Of a stretch of 64,000 nucleotides of DNA, positions 23,522 to 34,402 are shown one piece after another. Every line of letters starts with the position of its first letter. Position 1 is the first letter of the stretch. Below the pieces are notes generated by a model. That model was not told the origin of the DNA. It searched no databases and saw only the letters and a list, made by a program, of their open reading frames with translations. The position numbers and the translations under genes are program-made. This stretch comes from Castanea sativa (lineage: Eukaryota; Streptophyta; Magnoliopsida; Fagales; Fagaceae), in NCBI RefSeq assembly GCF_040712315.1, contig NC_134016.1:3201501-3265500 (forward strand), written 5' to 3'.

Positions 23522-24692
23522 GTTTTTTTTTTTGTGTGTGTGTGGAGGAAAGAGACATAAAATGAGTGTAAAAAGACTTATTTACCTATCTTTTTTATCA
23601 AAGGTGGATAATAGAGAATAAACAGAAGTAACCTCAGGTGGGTAAAGTGTCAAAAATAAAACTATTGGTGGGTAAGTTAAACTCAGGTTAAACTACAGGT
23701 GGGTAATCTGTAATTATCCATAGTTTAATTGTTAAAGTCCATTATTATCCAATAAGGGCTTGAGATCAAATATTCACCATAACAAAAATAAATTGACATT
23801 TTAAACCGATAATAAAGCACAAGGTTGCTATAGGTTCAAAATTTATCATATTTATAAACAAATAAAATAAATTCAAATATGTTAGATCTTTTAATTATGG
23901 ATTTGTTGTGATATATGAAAATAAGCCTATAATTTAAGCTATGAAGGATTTTGATTAGTTTTATTAGATAAATTATCAGAAGTTGGTATTTATCTTATCT
24001 TGTTGGAAAATAGCCTTGTGAATTCATAAGCGGACAATAAATAAAGATTAACCATAGTTTTCCAAATTACTTATTATAATCTACCCATATTTCATGGTTT
24101 AGATTTTCTTCACTGAAAACTTTACTTTTTCTTACTCCTCTTAACCAAAATAGAGAAGTAAGATCGAGGTGAATGTTCAGTTACTCGATTCGTTAGCTCC
24201 GAACATAGAACTTTTTTGGAAATTAGAGAGAATAATTATCATTCTATTTTGTTACAAAACTACATAAATTTGGAAGTAGATTGTTAATTTCTTGTTTTGT
24301 CTTAATGGTGTGATCAATTTAAGTATTTTCACAATCTATAACAACTCCGGTTAATTTAGCTTTCCAATGTTGTACCAATATGTTATGATATGCTTTACAA
24401 GATTATATTCAATGGAATTGATGGATGCATGTTTTGCTTGACCAAGGTTTGGAGCAATGATAGGATAAAAGCTTGCGTCCATCGAGTTTTGTTGGCTGAA
24501 AATCTTGAGACAAGATATTCACTTGGGTTGTTTTCGCACAACAATAAGACGATATGTGTGCCAGAAGAATTAGTCGATGAAGAGCATCCCTTACACTACA
24601 AGCCATTAAATCTTCGTGATTATGCTCAAGAACAAAAAAGACTAATCCCTTATCAAAAAGAACTTTCTCTCAAAGTCTTTTGTGGTGTTTAA
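21407..24692 (+). CDS. 2-oxoglutarate-dependent dioxygenase, AOP-like (copy C), intact
   Basis: Exons are 21407-21759, 21954-22275 and 24447-24692, joined by GT-AG introns into 306 residues. The start MATKIPVVDLSN matches the family N-terminus; an in-frame ATG at 21347 lies only 19 bases past the TATA box and is rejected. Exon 1 carries DIOX_N. Exon 2 has the iron ligands H180 and D182 (NHTDKHF) and EIKTKDDEWIDFDPSPSS. Exon 3 has ligand H237 (ACVHRV) and the co-substrate motif R248-Y-S250 in RYSLGLFS. All catalytic residues of the Fe(II)/2OG family are present, so it should hydroxylate or desaturate a small molecule in the cytosol; the substrate is unknown. Intron 2 contains a SINE and a Mutator-like element. 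It is the only copy in the window with every expected active-site residue and an open frame. Confidence 0.92.
22493..22651 (+). mobile_element. tRNA-derived SINE with 8-bp target-site duplication
   Basis: It begins tgagttccagttagctta with an A-box-like tagcttagctgg, has a B-box-like gagttcaatccc, and ends in an A-run. It is flanked by tagtattg (22485-22492 and 22652-22659). The left arm of the inverted duplication shows the uninterrupted site once, which confirms the insertion exactly. Related copies lie at 6489 and 4593. Confidence 0.9.
22700..23720. mobile_element. Non-autonomous Mutator-like element, 9-bp target-site duplication
   Basis: The left end gggataattatagattacc and the right end, read inverted, tggataattacagattacc form terminal inverted repeats that remain recognisable for about 60 bases. 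The flanks are tagtttaat (22691-22699 and 23721-23729), a 9-bp duplication typical of Mutator-type insertion. The left arm has the same site unoccupied. The 1021-bp interior has a (TTTTG)n tract near 23490 and no transposase; open frames inside are low-complexity. Confidence 0.88.
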
Positions 24693-25425
24693 ACTCTCAG
24701 TCCAAAAAGACGCATCTCTCAGTTGTTATTTCAATGTAGTGTGTGGTCACTTATATGATGACTTTGGTTTCTTCTCATTTCAAAAGTGTCTAGAAGAAGT
24801 GTCTATTTATGGCTTTATTTATAATTTGGCATATGGTTATTTTCCTTTAAAGGGATTTCAATAAGAATATATGGTTACATAAAAATTTACGCACTCAATA
24901 TTACTCATAAATAAATATTTGTGATATCAAGAACTTGATGATTTTAATCATCACATTATCTGTTTCCTTACCATATTTTTGCATGTCTTTCCTTTAAATT
25001 CTAATCTTACTCACAGAAGTGTCTGTTCATATTTTTCTATCAGAAGTGTCCGTTGATATTTTTCATTTGAACTTTTGAAGGGCGCTTTCAATAAGAATAA
25101 ATGTATGAATAAAATTTTATGCATGGGATATTGCTCATAAATAAATTCTTTTGACATCAAGAACTTGATGATTACGTGAATTTAATTATCACATGTTAAA
25201 TATTAGCATTGACATAACCATGTTAATATACTAGAATATATACGGATGAGGGAAGTATAAAATATAATACGCAAGAACATGAAGTTTACATGGTTCATTC
25301 TAACGGCCTAGGTCCACAGAATAAATTCTTATAGGCTACAACTTTAATATATGAGAATGTAATACAAATCAAGTATTACAATGAACTATAACATAGTTAT
25401 AAATAGTAAGTTAAACCCTAAACTA

Positions 25426-25920
25426 ATAGACTTCTAGTACAAAGGAAAGGCAGAGGCATAGCCCCTTAAAACTTCCTTTAAGGTCATCTACAAAATTATA
25501 AATCATTACTAATATTTGCTTACTCGATTTGGAAGCAAAAAAAGAAAAAGAAAAAGAGAATGAACAACAACCATCGTGATTCTCTTAAAATTTATTCTGC
25601 GGTCATCCCATAAATTTGAGAATTGGATTCAAAAAAATAAAATTAATAATAACACAAAAAAATAGGGTCAGTGTCATTCCTCCCAAGTATAAACAATTTC
25701 AATTTCAAATTAATCAGTAGTGTCAACCAAAAAAACAAAAAAAACAAACCCATATTTATCTTCGGGCAAGGCTTAAGTACAATACTTAGATGTTATTCTT
25801 TAGGTTTCCCTCTTAAAATTTTGCCATGTGAATTTTTTTTCATAGGATGGAAGTGTATTTTTTAATTAAGTAGTCACATGGTTAAATCTTAAGAGAGGAA
25901 CCTAAGAAACAACACCTAAG
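25426..25920. other. Intergenic DNA between copies C and D
   Basis: No gene is seen. From about 25790 to 25920 a phrase (taggtttccctcttaa) and its near-inverse (ttaagagaggaacctaag) form an imperfect inverted repeat. Confidence 0.4.
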
Positions 25921-26155
25921 GTATTGTACTTAAATTTTGTCATTTACAAAACTTAGGTCTTTGTGGAGTGATCAATTAGAAGTATTTTCAAAATTTGTAG
26001 GATTCTGAAACAAATTAGTTAATTTATTTTTCTCAAAAATAGAAAGAAGCTTCAGCTAATTTAGCTTTCCAATATTGTACTTTTCCAAATATGTATTATT
26101 ATGCTTTAGAAGATCGTATCCAATGAAATTGACTTATGCATGTTTTGATTGACCA

Positions 26156-26379
26156 AGGTGTGGAGCAATTACAGGATAAAAGCTTGCATTTATCGAGTTA
26201 TGTTGAGTGAAAATTCTGAGACGAGATACTCACTTGGGTTGGTTTCATACAACAATAATAAGACAATATGTGTGCCAGAAGAATTTGTTGATGAACAACA
26301 CCCTTTATTATACAAACCCTTAAATCTTAATGATTATGCCCATGCACACACGGCATCAATTGCTGAAGGAAAAGAATAG
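26156..26379 (+). pseudogene. Orphan exon 3 of an AOP-like dioxygenase (copy D)
   Basis: The end of intron 2 (from about 25930) and exon 3 are recognisable, with the acceptor gaccaag before GTGTGGAGC. RYS is kept, but the iron-ligand His is Tyr (ACIYRV) and the C-terminus diverges after HAHTAS, ending early at GKE. No exon 1 or 2 lies upstream before copy C. The block from here to about 30270 corresponds to the exon-3 and downstream region of copy E, apart from later insertions. Confidence 0.85.
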
Positions 26380-26599
26380 TTCCTATCCATGCCTACTGTG
26401 GAATTTGAAGTTGAACGTACTCTTTCAGCCCAAAGAAACTCGTCTCTTGCTAATTTATTTCAAATTTCAATGCAGTGTGTGGTCACTTATCTAGTGACTT
26501 GCTTTCTTCTACTTTCAAAAGTGTCTTTCAGTAGCTTGTAGGGCTTCCAATAAGAATACGTGGGAGAAAATGGGCTTTTGCCCCTTTCAGCAAGAACAA

Positions 26600-26830
26600 G
26601 TAATAAAATGCTCCTATTCTCAAACTATTTAGCCATATGTCCCTGTTTTGAAATTCGATTTTTTAAAAATTGAGTTACTTGCAAAAATTTACATGGAACT
26701 TAAATTCGATGTAAATATTCTTTTAAAAAGTTTTTGCCTATAACTCGATTTTCTAAAAATCGAGTTTTTCATTGAAAAACAAGGGCACATGACTAAATAG
26801 TTTCAGAACATGGGCATTTTGCTACTTGTA
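26600..26830. mobile_element. Foldback MITE
   Basis: The left part caagtaataaaatgctcc, then ctatttagccatatgtccc, reappears inverted on the right as gggcacatgactaaatag, then gggcattttgctacttg. The middle holds a second inverted pair around attcgattttt and aaaatcgagtt. It has no coding capacity. It lies in the 3' flank of copy D. Confidence 0.7.
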
Positions 26831-26845
26831 CGTTTTTAGACCCCT

Positions 26846-28123
26846 TAAACACAAGTTGTTTAACCTAATTATTTAGCCAAATGATTACTTAGATAAATTA
26901 TTTAGTTCTAGGTTAGCACATTTATGTGGCGTTTGGTACGGGGGATCCACATTATTCCTGGCATCTAGATTCCCAGGAATGTAGCTATTCCTATGTTTGG
27001 TTTTATTGGGAGATTCCCAGGAATGTGAGATGATAATGTTTGGTGTATTCCTAGGAAACTTAAATGAATTATTTTTTTTTCCTATTTTGTCCTTAGATTT
27101 GAATGTGAAGTACCAAGCCCATTAAAAAAAAATATTCCTTTAAATAAATAATGAAAAAATATATATAAACTATTAATTAGTCCTTTAAAAAAATATCTTA
27201 CTCTAAATAGATAGATAAAAAACATTATATAAACTATCAATTAGCAACACATTCATTAAAACTGTGATCTAACATTTCAAAATGACAAGAATAATACAAA
27301 AATAACTATTAGCAGAGTTATTTATCATGTTTATGTTGTTTTGGCGGGAAAAGATAAAGACAAGAGAGAAGATATTGATAATTTGTTTTATAGTTTATCT
27401 TAATTGCTTAAATGATAAGGAAAAATGGTTAAAATTGTCAATTTATAAAAAATACAATTTCTTTTAAGTTTGGGAATCTGGATTCCCACCTATTTTAAAG
27501 GGAATCCACATTCCTACTGAGAGGGGTTTAAGGATTCCCCTGGCATCTGATTCCCTAGCGTAATTTGCAACCAAACATGAGAATCTTTAAACATTCCTGG
27601 GAATCCTAAAACATTACCCCGTACCAAACGCCACCTTAAATTATATCATGTAAATAATGCGGAAATATAAAGAACACAACAGTATAATAACTCAAGAAAA
27701 CTTAATCGGAAAAAAAACTAGGGAGGATTTAACTTAACTTTCCTCAAAGTAAAAAGTAAATCAACTATGAAAGAATTGAAATTTGTACAATAAGACTTAG
27801 ACCACTAACATCTTATTACTACCTCGAGTAGAAACTTGCTACCTTGAGTAGAAACTTACTACCACGACCACGTGACAGCTCCGAGTCCACTAACTACTTC
27901 TTTCCTTAATCTGCTGCAACCACAAGTTCTCCTACTTGTGACTTTGAGACTCCACTCAAAGGTTTCAGATTTTTTCTAAGTTCTTTAAGCAGCAACTGAA
28001 GAGATTATTAAGTTCTTGACGTGAATCTTGATCTTGATAACTCTATGTGTGTGTGTGAAGGTAAACACTTCAAAATCTCACAAAAGATTTGAGAGCTCGG
28101 ATTTGTGTTAAAAACACAAGAAC
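26846..28123 (-). mobile_element. LTR fragment, same family as 55824-56754, with a MITE inside
   Basis: After removal of the MITE at 26926-27634 this block aligns with the solo LTR at 55824: the opening agacccc, the phrases ttgtttaaccta and gtgattacttag, then acgaccacgtg with cagctccga and actcaaaggtttca. It breaks at 28123 where a second LTR starts. Confidence 0.6.
26926..27634. mobile_element. TIR transposon or large MITE, GTGGCGTTTGGTACGGGG ends
   Basis: The left end gtggcgtttggtacgggg and the right end ccccgtaccaaacgccac are exact inverted repeats. Sub-terminal phrases (ttcctggcatctagattccc against tcccctggcatctgattccc) repeat near both ends. No transposase is present. A clear target-site duplication was not found, so the superfamily is open, with hAT likely. 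Confidence 0.75.
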
Positions 28124-29523
28124 TGTTTAGACCCCAAATTAATAAATTACGGCTCGGTTGGTTTTACTCTAACTTAAACTAAGTGCGGAATAGAGTAAAT
28201 GCAAGTGAACAAACAATAAAACTACTCTAAGCTATATTCAACAAATCACAGTAGTAAAATGAAAGCTAAAAGAGTAGGGAAGAGAAATGTAAACACAAGA
28301 TAACATGCCAATGTGTTATTGAAGAGGAAACCAAAGAACTCGGAGAAAAACCTCTCTACCACCCTCCAAGCGGTAAATCGATCCACTAGACAATAAGTTG
28401 GGATACACAAATAGCAAGAGACCCTCCAAGCCTAATCTACCCAGTGCACCTAAGCCCTCCAAGCTCCTACTCCAATAAGGCTCCTCCGAACCGTGTCTTG
28501 TCTAGTTTTCCGGATCCTGCAATGCGCCTGATTGCATCTGCTAAAGCTTGGCTTCTTCCAATACTTCCCAGCAGGACTAAAACCTCACTTGACACTCAGT
28601 ATGGGTGTGGTAAGTGTTTGGGCTATCAACCTCTCAAGGATTTGGAAATGGAGAGGTAGGAGTAGAGGAAAATCACAATGGATGGTGTAGAGAATTGTAG
28701 GTATGACAATCTCTCACTCTCAAGGGTTTGTGGCTAGGGTTTGTGGTTAGGGTTTTCTTTCTGAAAAGCTCTCTACTCAATATGTGGGTAATGATGGTAT
28801 ATATAGTGTGTATGAGGATGTAGTAGAGCAGATATGAAAAAATAGCAAAACAGACTGTTTCGCAGGTATCTCGCGAGAATGACTTACCCGCTAGACACTC
28901 GCGAAAACCAGCTGTCTCCATCCTGTCCTGACTCTTCGAATTCCAGTCATGTGCTGGGCACATGCATCACTTCACGGGAAGCCTACTTACGAGCTACCCG
29001 CGAAAACAACTTTAGTCTTCAATTGCCTTGAGTCTTCACACTCTCTCTCGCACACACGACCTTTACAAATGAAACCCACATAAAATATAGGGTACAAAAA
29101 ATTGAACAAAATTACAATCAAATTTGGCACGGAATTAAAACCAACACAAAATAGTTGCAAATTACACCTTTACAAAATTCAACACACAACACTCCAAAGA
29201 CTTCTAAAACATAGCTAGGGTTTTTCCTTTTATACCTGGAGTAAAACATAAAATCTTACACGTCAAACGGGCTTAGGCTGAATTGAAAATTCTGCAGAAA
29301 ATTAAATCTACACGAGTTTTGATCGATCGAGTCTAACTTTCGACTCGATCGATCGAGCCTTGCAGATTTTATCCAATAAATCCTGCAATCACTCAATTTC
29401 AATTTTACAATTAAACACATTTTGAGCAAGCCTAAACCTAGACTCTATGTTTTCATGGTTTGCCAACATATTACAAATTGAAGTTCTAATACACATTAGT
29501 TCCTAAAGTCTTAGAACCTAACA
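28124..29523 (-). mobile_element. LTR (probable solo LTR) in minus orientation
   Basis: On the minus strand it starts tgttaggttctaagacttt and ends ggggtctaaaca, giving TG...CA termini. It carries a gatcgatcga-type motif at about 29320, also seen near 56550. A promoter-like gtatatatagtg lies at about 28797, but its direction is unclear. The 71-codon and 96-codon open frames inside are not real genes. Flanking pentamers do not match, so it may have replaced part of the older LTR at 26846. Confidence 0.55.
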
Positions 29524-30433
29524 CTTGTTTTTGATGAAAGGAGCAATGCCCCATTTTGGCCAGAATATGTGAATGAATAAAAGTTTATGTACTCGATATT
29601 ACTCATAAATAAATGTCTCCTGACATCAAGAACTTGATGATTCTTGAATTTGGTCCATCCATATGCATGGTTATTCACTTTTACATGGACTTAATTTGTT
29701 GCAAAATTTTGCATTTCAAGATGTACCTGACAATATAAATTAGTGGAAATACACTCTCCAAGTCTGAACACACCAACAACGACTCATAGCTTGTCTTTGG
29801 ATAAAGACATTGTTGATTATGCAAAAACTTTAAAATGATGGAGTGTACACATTATTATGATTTAAAATCTCATCAATAACATATTCTATTGTTTGATTGT
29901 CATGTAAATAGAAAATATAAAATGATCGGAATTGTAAGTTTTTTGTAATTTGGACTTGTCCTTGTGTATATAATATTGTTATCAACTAAAAAATTTAATG
30001 ACACTGAATTTTGGCAATATGACTAGACTTGAATCAAAATAACTCAATAAAAATTATATTAAAATAAACCTCATCCGTAAAGTTATTCAAACGACTTTAT
30101 TTTCTAGTAAGAGTAACATCACGTCCATTTAAAAATTGAAAAAAGGTTTTGGTCGCCAATAATTTTTTTTAACTAAGTATGTATAAATACGTTAATTTTT
30201 TTTTTAATGATATAGAAGAACTTCATTCAGATTATGTTAATCAACTAGCAATATCTAATGGAATCCATACTATATATGTCAAGGGTCAGCCCTTGGCCAG
30301 AGGCTCTACTAGAGAGGAAGGCCCTCTAAATTTAGGGCAATAGCCAATAAGTATTTTATTTTTAATTAAAAGAATATGTGAGTTGTATATTTTTTTTTCT
30401 CTACTCTTAAGAAAACCTAAAAAATTATGTAAT
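29524..30433. other. Flank of copy D, duplicated near copy E
   Basis: No gene is seen. From about 29650 (ggtccatccatatgcatgg) to about 30265 the sequence matches 47805-48255 downstream of copy E, base for base in long stretches. At 30281-30360 there is an unmatched stretch (cagcccttggccagaggc) just before the target site of the Ty3/gypsy element. Confidence 0.7.
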
Positions 30434-30438
30434 GCTAT

Positions 30439-31172
30439 TGTAGGGGTATTGGGCCCAGTAATTTATAATGGACGGCCCAACAAGGTCTTTTGGGCTAGAA
30501 ACCCAAATCCGAAAACATCAAAATGATCGTGGAGTATTTAAGTGTCCCATACCGTCCGAGGAGTAGATTTGTCCTCGGAATGTTAAGCCGAGGATACACA
30601 GTGTACGTGGAGGACAGTAGAAAGAGCGGTGGAATGTCTAAAGTAAAGCTGCTACCACCGCCCATATATTAAAGACTCTGTAATTGATACGCGGACAGCA
30701 TAGATGGAAGGATGGGACCTGAGCATAGAGCTTGGAACTTGGTCCCAAATCCCAGCGGGCTTTAGGGAAGAATGGATGGGACAAGTATCCAAAAATCAGG
30801 GTTGCAGTGAGAGAGTGGAAGATGATGAAGAGAAGAGGAGGAGTATAAATAGGAGAGAAGGCATAGGAAGAATGGGGAGGCTTTTTGAGAAAGGAAAAGG
30901 GTATGATAATCAATACTTGTATCCACACTTAAGAAATACTATTAGAAACTATCCTCGGAAACAGTCCGAGGAGGAATTCTCAATCTTACTTTTTGCAAAC
31001 GATTCTTTGTTTTGTTCCATTGGGCCCAAAGCCCGTTCTTTTTGTGATTTTCTAAAGCCATCCTTGAAATCTAAATTACAAACCCATCCTCTACAAATTC
31101 ATTGTGAAGAAAGGCCTTTCAAGCCCATTTTCCTCCCAGTTGTGGTTTGGAAATTTGAATTGTGTCCTTACA
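30439..31172 (+). repeat. 5' LTR
   Basis: 734 bp with TG...CA ends. A gagtataaatagg TATA box lies at about 30841-30853, which should drive the element's transcript. The motif cctcgga appears several times and recurs in the internal tandem array. The 166-codon frame at 30704 is a chance open frame; a version is also open in the 3' LTR. Confidence 0.93.
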
Positions 31173-31173
31173 A

Positions 31174-31192
31174 TTGGCGCCGTCTGTGGGAA
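31174..31192 (+). other. Primer-binding site
   Basis: ttggcgccgtctgtgggaa follows two bases after the 5' LTR. It starts with tggcgccgt, the complement expected of the 3' end of tRNA-Asp, the usual primer for Tat elements; the later bases diverge. The tRNA identity is inferred from family knowledge. Confidence 0.65.
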
Positions 31193-31220
31193 TTTAGTTT
31201 TTAAGGAAGTTTAGGGCATC

Positions 31221-32986
31221 ATGGTAGGGTCAGAACCACCACGCAGTGCAGAGTCCGTCGGCTCCCAGCGTGAGGATCACTCCATGCATCCTGATCATGG
31301 AGAGAACCGAGAAGGAAGTGTACATACTACACACACCATCAGAAGTGCTAGTCATTCGCAAGGAGGAAGTAGAGTCCCTTATGAGAGAAATGCCAGGGCC
31401 ATGCAGAAAGAGATTGACGGCCTAAAAAGGAGACTGCGTCACGAGAGAAGAAGGAGAACTCCTCTGGCCTCTGACCCCTCTTCGGAAGGATCCGAGGATG
31501 ACAATTACGAGCGGAGATCCAGAACTCCCCCAGGTGAATATGTCTCTTCCGAGGAAGACAATCTGCATGAGAGGCGGGGCAGAGACTACCCCCCTAGGGG
31601 CTTGGGAAATGACGCAATGGGAAGAGCGTTGCACCAAATCTCCAGATCACCCTTCGCGCGCAGATTGGAGGAAGGGAGGTTACCTCGGCGTTTCACACAA
31701 CCGGCCTTCACTCTTTATAATGGTCGGACGGATCCTGTGGAGCACGTAAGCCATTTCAGCCAGAGAATGGCAGTGCATTCCAGGAATGAAACTTTGTTAT
31801 GCAAGATTTTTCCTTCTAGCCTAGGGCCCGTAGCCATGAGATGGTTTGACGGCTTAAGGGCAGGCTCCATTGATTCTTTCAAAGAGCTTACTAGAGCATT
31901 CGGTTCTCGCTTTATCACGTGCAAAGAGTTCCTCGTCCATTGGATTCTTTACTATCCATGGCCATGAGGGAAGGGGAAACCCTGAAAACGTATTCGGACC
32001 GATATTGGGAAATGTTCAACGAAATCGACGGAGACTTTGACGATGTAGCCATAAGGACCTTCAAGGTCGGCCTACCAACGGAGCATGACTTGAGGAAATC
32101 CTTGACGAAGAAGCCAGTAAGAAGCGTACGTCGACTGATGGATCGCATCGACGAGTACAAAAGGGTTGAGGAAGATCAGCAGCAGGGAAAAGGCAAGGCG
32201 AAGGTTATCCCACAAGAAAGGAGGGATTTTAGGTCGGATCGATACAACAACAATAGGCCTACGCGGGATTTTTCCAGGCAGGCTGGTCACATACCCCCAC
32301 AAGTGGTCAACACCGTCTTCAGGGAGCTGGTGCAGTAGCTATTGGAGAAAGTAAGGCATGAGCCTTTTTTCAAATGGCCGAATAAAATGGCAGGAGACCC
32401 TTTGAGACGCAACCAAAATCTCCACTGCCATTATCACCAGGAGAGAGGTCATACCACCGAGGACTGTCGCACTTTGTGGAATCATCTGGAACAATTGGTT
32501 AAAGAGGGAAAGCTGAAGCAGTTTCTGTACGAACCCAACGGGCGAGGAAACCAATCAGGAGTGGCAAACCACGACGGTCCTTCATCCAGACCTCCTCTAG
32601 GTACTATCAATGTCATTTTTGCAGCACCTGGTAGGACTGGCTCAGCTCCTTTCAGGGTAATGTCAGTTGCTCGAACATTTGCCGAAGAGTCACGGGATCA
32701 GCCGAAGAGGATTAAGGCAAGTATCCTGCCAGTCCTAAGTTTCTCCGAAGAGGACAAGATCGGGACCATCCAGCCTCATGATGATGCCTTAGTGGTAACC
32801 CTCAGAATAGGGAACTATGATGTAAAGAGGGTAATGGTTGATCAAGGTAGTGGTGCAGATATCATGTACCCTGACCTATTTAGAGGCTTGAAGTTAAGAG
32901 TTGAAGATCTTATGCCATATGACTCACCCTTGATAAGCTTCGAAGGGAGAGCCGTCGTTCCAAAGGGACAGATTAGACTGCCTGTG
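31221..32986 (+). pseudogene. gag region of the Ty3/gypsy element, frameshifted
   Basis: The frame opens with ATG at 31221 (MVGSEPPRS) and a charged N-terminal part, then the retrotransposon gag core (FTLYNGRTDPVEHVSHF, later MRWFDGL). A one-base shift at about 31922 moves the frame, and it continues with ETLKTYSDRYWEMFNEIDG. A TAG at 32336-32338 interrupts it, then a CHYHQERGHTTEDC zinc-knuckle-like motif follows. The protein would form the cytoplasmic particle. At least two lesions prevent a full product. Confidence 0.88.
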
Positions 32987-33244
32987 TAATCAGGTCCGGA
33001 GGTGGTAGACGTAGATTTCATCGTGGTCGATGCTTATTCTCCCTATACGGCTATTGTGGCGAGACCTTGGCTGCATGCGTTAGGGGCTGTTTCCTCAACC
33101 TTGCATGTCAAAATCAAATTTCATTCTGGAGACCAGGTGGTGGAGTTACTTGGGAGTCAGTCTGTGGCTCGACAGTGTGTCACGGCTGCAATTCTGCGTC
33201 GACCAGAACCGGACTCCCCGTCCTCGGCTAACGGTGAAGCATAG
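32810..33244 (+). pseudogene. Aspartic protease region of pol, with stops
   Basis: The retropepsin-type site reads VMVDQGSGADI at about 32830, followed by ISFEGRAVVPKGQI. A TAA at 32987-32989 cuts the domain before the second half (VDFIVVDAYSPYTAIVARPWL from 33008). Another TAG is at 33242-33244. The same domain, also broken, is in the remnant at 17989. Confidence 0.82.
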
Positions 33245-33295
33245 CAATCAAAGTCTCTTCCCATAGCCGAGGTAGATGAGGCAGTATGTGAAGAA

Positions 33296-34402
33296 TTGGA
33301 GAAAATTATCATAGACAATGATCCTGAAAAGTTCTTCCAGGTTGGAATTCAATTGCCGAAGGAAGAGAAGACAGAGCTGATTTTATTTTTAAAGAAAAAT
33401 ATGGATGTGTTTGCTTGGAACACGTATGAGGCCCCTGGGGTTGATCCGAACTTCATATGTCATCATTTAAGGGTCAATCCAACTGTAGTTCCGAGGAGGC
33501 AACCACCTCGGAGGTCCTCAAAAGAACATTCCGAAGCCGTAAAAGAGGAAGTGCTCAAACTCAAAGCGGCAGGGGCTATCAAAGAAGTGTTTTATCCTGA
33601 ATGGTTAGCCCATACTGTGGTGGTGAAAAAGAAGAATGGGAAGTGGAGAGTTTGTGTAGATTTCACAAATTTAAACAAAGCTTGCCCGAAGGACTCATTC
33701 CCAATGCCTCGGATTGACCAGTTAGTTGACGCTACCGTTGGGCATCCTCGGATGAGTTTTCTCGATGCTTTCCAAGGTTACCACCAGATACCCTTAGCCG
33801 CCGAGGACCAGGAGAAGACTGCATTCGTCACTCCTACAGGAAATTATCATTATAAGGTAATGCCTTTTGGACTGAAAAACGCAGGGGCTACCTACCAAAG
33901 GATGATGACGAGGATGTTTGAGGCACAGCTAGGAAATACTATTGAGGTATATGTGGACGATATGGTGGTAAAGAGTAAAGAAGTTTCTGCACATCTGGAA
34001 GATCTGAGCAACACTTTTCAGAAGCTAAGAGAGTATAAATTACGGCTCAATGCCTCTAAATGCTCTTTCGGTGTGGGGTCGGGCAAGTTTCTAGGATATA
34101 TGGTGACTCACCGGGGAATCGAAGTGAATCCTGCTCGTGTTAAGGCAATAAACGGCTTACACCCACCTCGGAATCCTAAAGAAGTGCAAAGGCTAACGGT
34201 GTATGACCGTCGCTCTCAACCGATTTATATCTCGGTCCGCGGACGGATGCGAGGCCTTTCTTTCAATTATTAAATAAATGGAAGGGTTTTGAATGGACCG
34301 AGGAGTGCGCGATAGCTTTCCAACGGCTAAAAGAATATCTCTCGCGACCACCGGTTATGTCTCGACCGAGAGGTTGATGAGATTCTGTTTGCATATATTG
34401 CG
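33296..34402 (+). pseudogene. Reverse transcriptase and start of RNase H, frameshifted
   Basis: The RT is readable from the connection region (VVPRRQPPRRSS) through VCVDFTNLNKACPKDSFPMP and PFGLKNAGATYQRMM to the catalytic YVDDMVV at about 33949-33969. It then enters RNase H, where a shift near 34195 (after NPKEVQRLT) throws the frame off until 34403. The YxDD aspartates are intact, so the RT core itself is not the damaged part. Confidence 0.9.

Larger units (their letters stand above)
22035..25425 (+). repeat. Right arm of the large inverted duplication
   Basis: It matches the left arm 18531-20765 in inverted orientation and covers most of exon 2, intron 2, exon 3 and about 730 bases of 3' flank of gene C. 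Two insertions (22493-22651 and 22700-23720) account for about 1.2 kb of extra length. Substitutions between the arms are few, so the duplication is young compared with the divergence among other copies. Confidence 0.9.

Noticed and set aside
23268..23621. 117-codon hydrophobic frame resembling a membrane protein
   Set aside because: It is inside the Mutator-like element and spans a TTTTG repeat. The Phe/Cys/Leu bias is due to T-rich DNA.
30704..31204. 166-codon frame, with a 170-codon counterpart at 42011-42523
   Set aside because: Both lie in the LTRs of the gypsy element and run past the LTR ends into unrelated DNA. They are open by chance in regulatory sequence.
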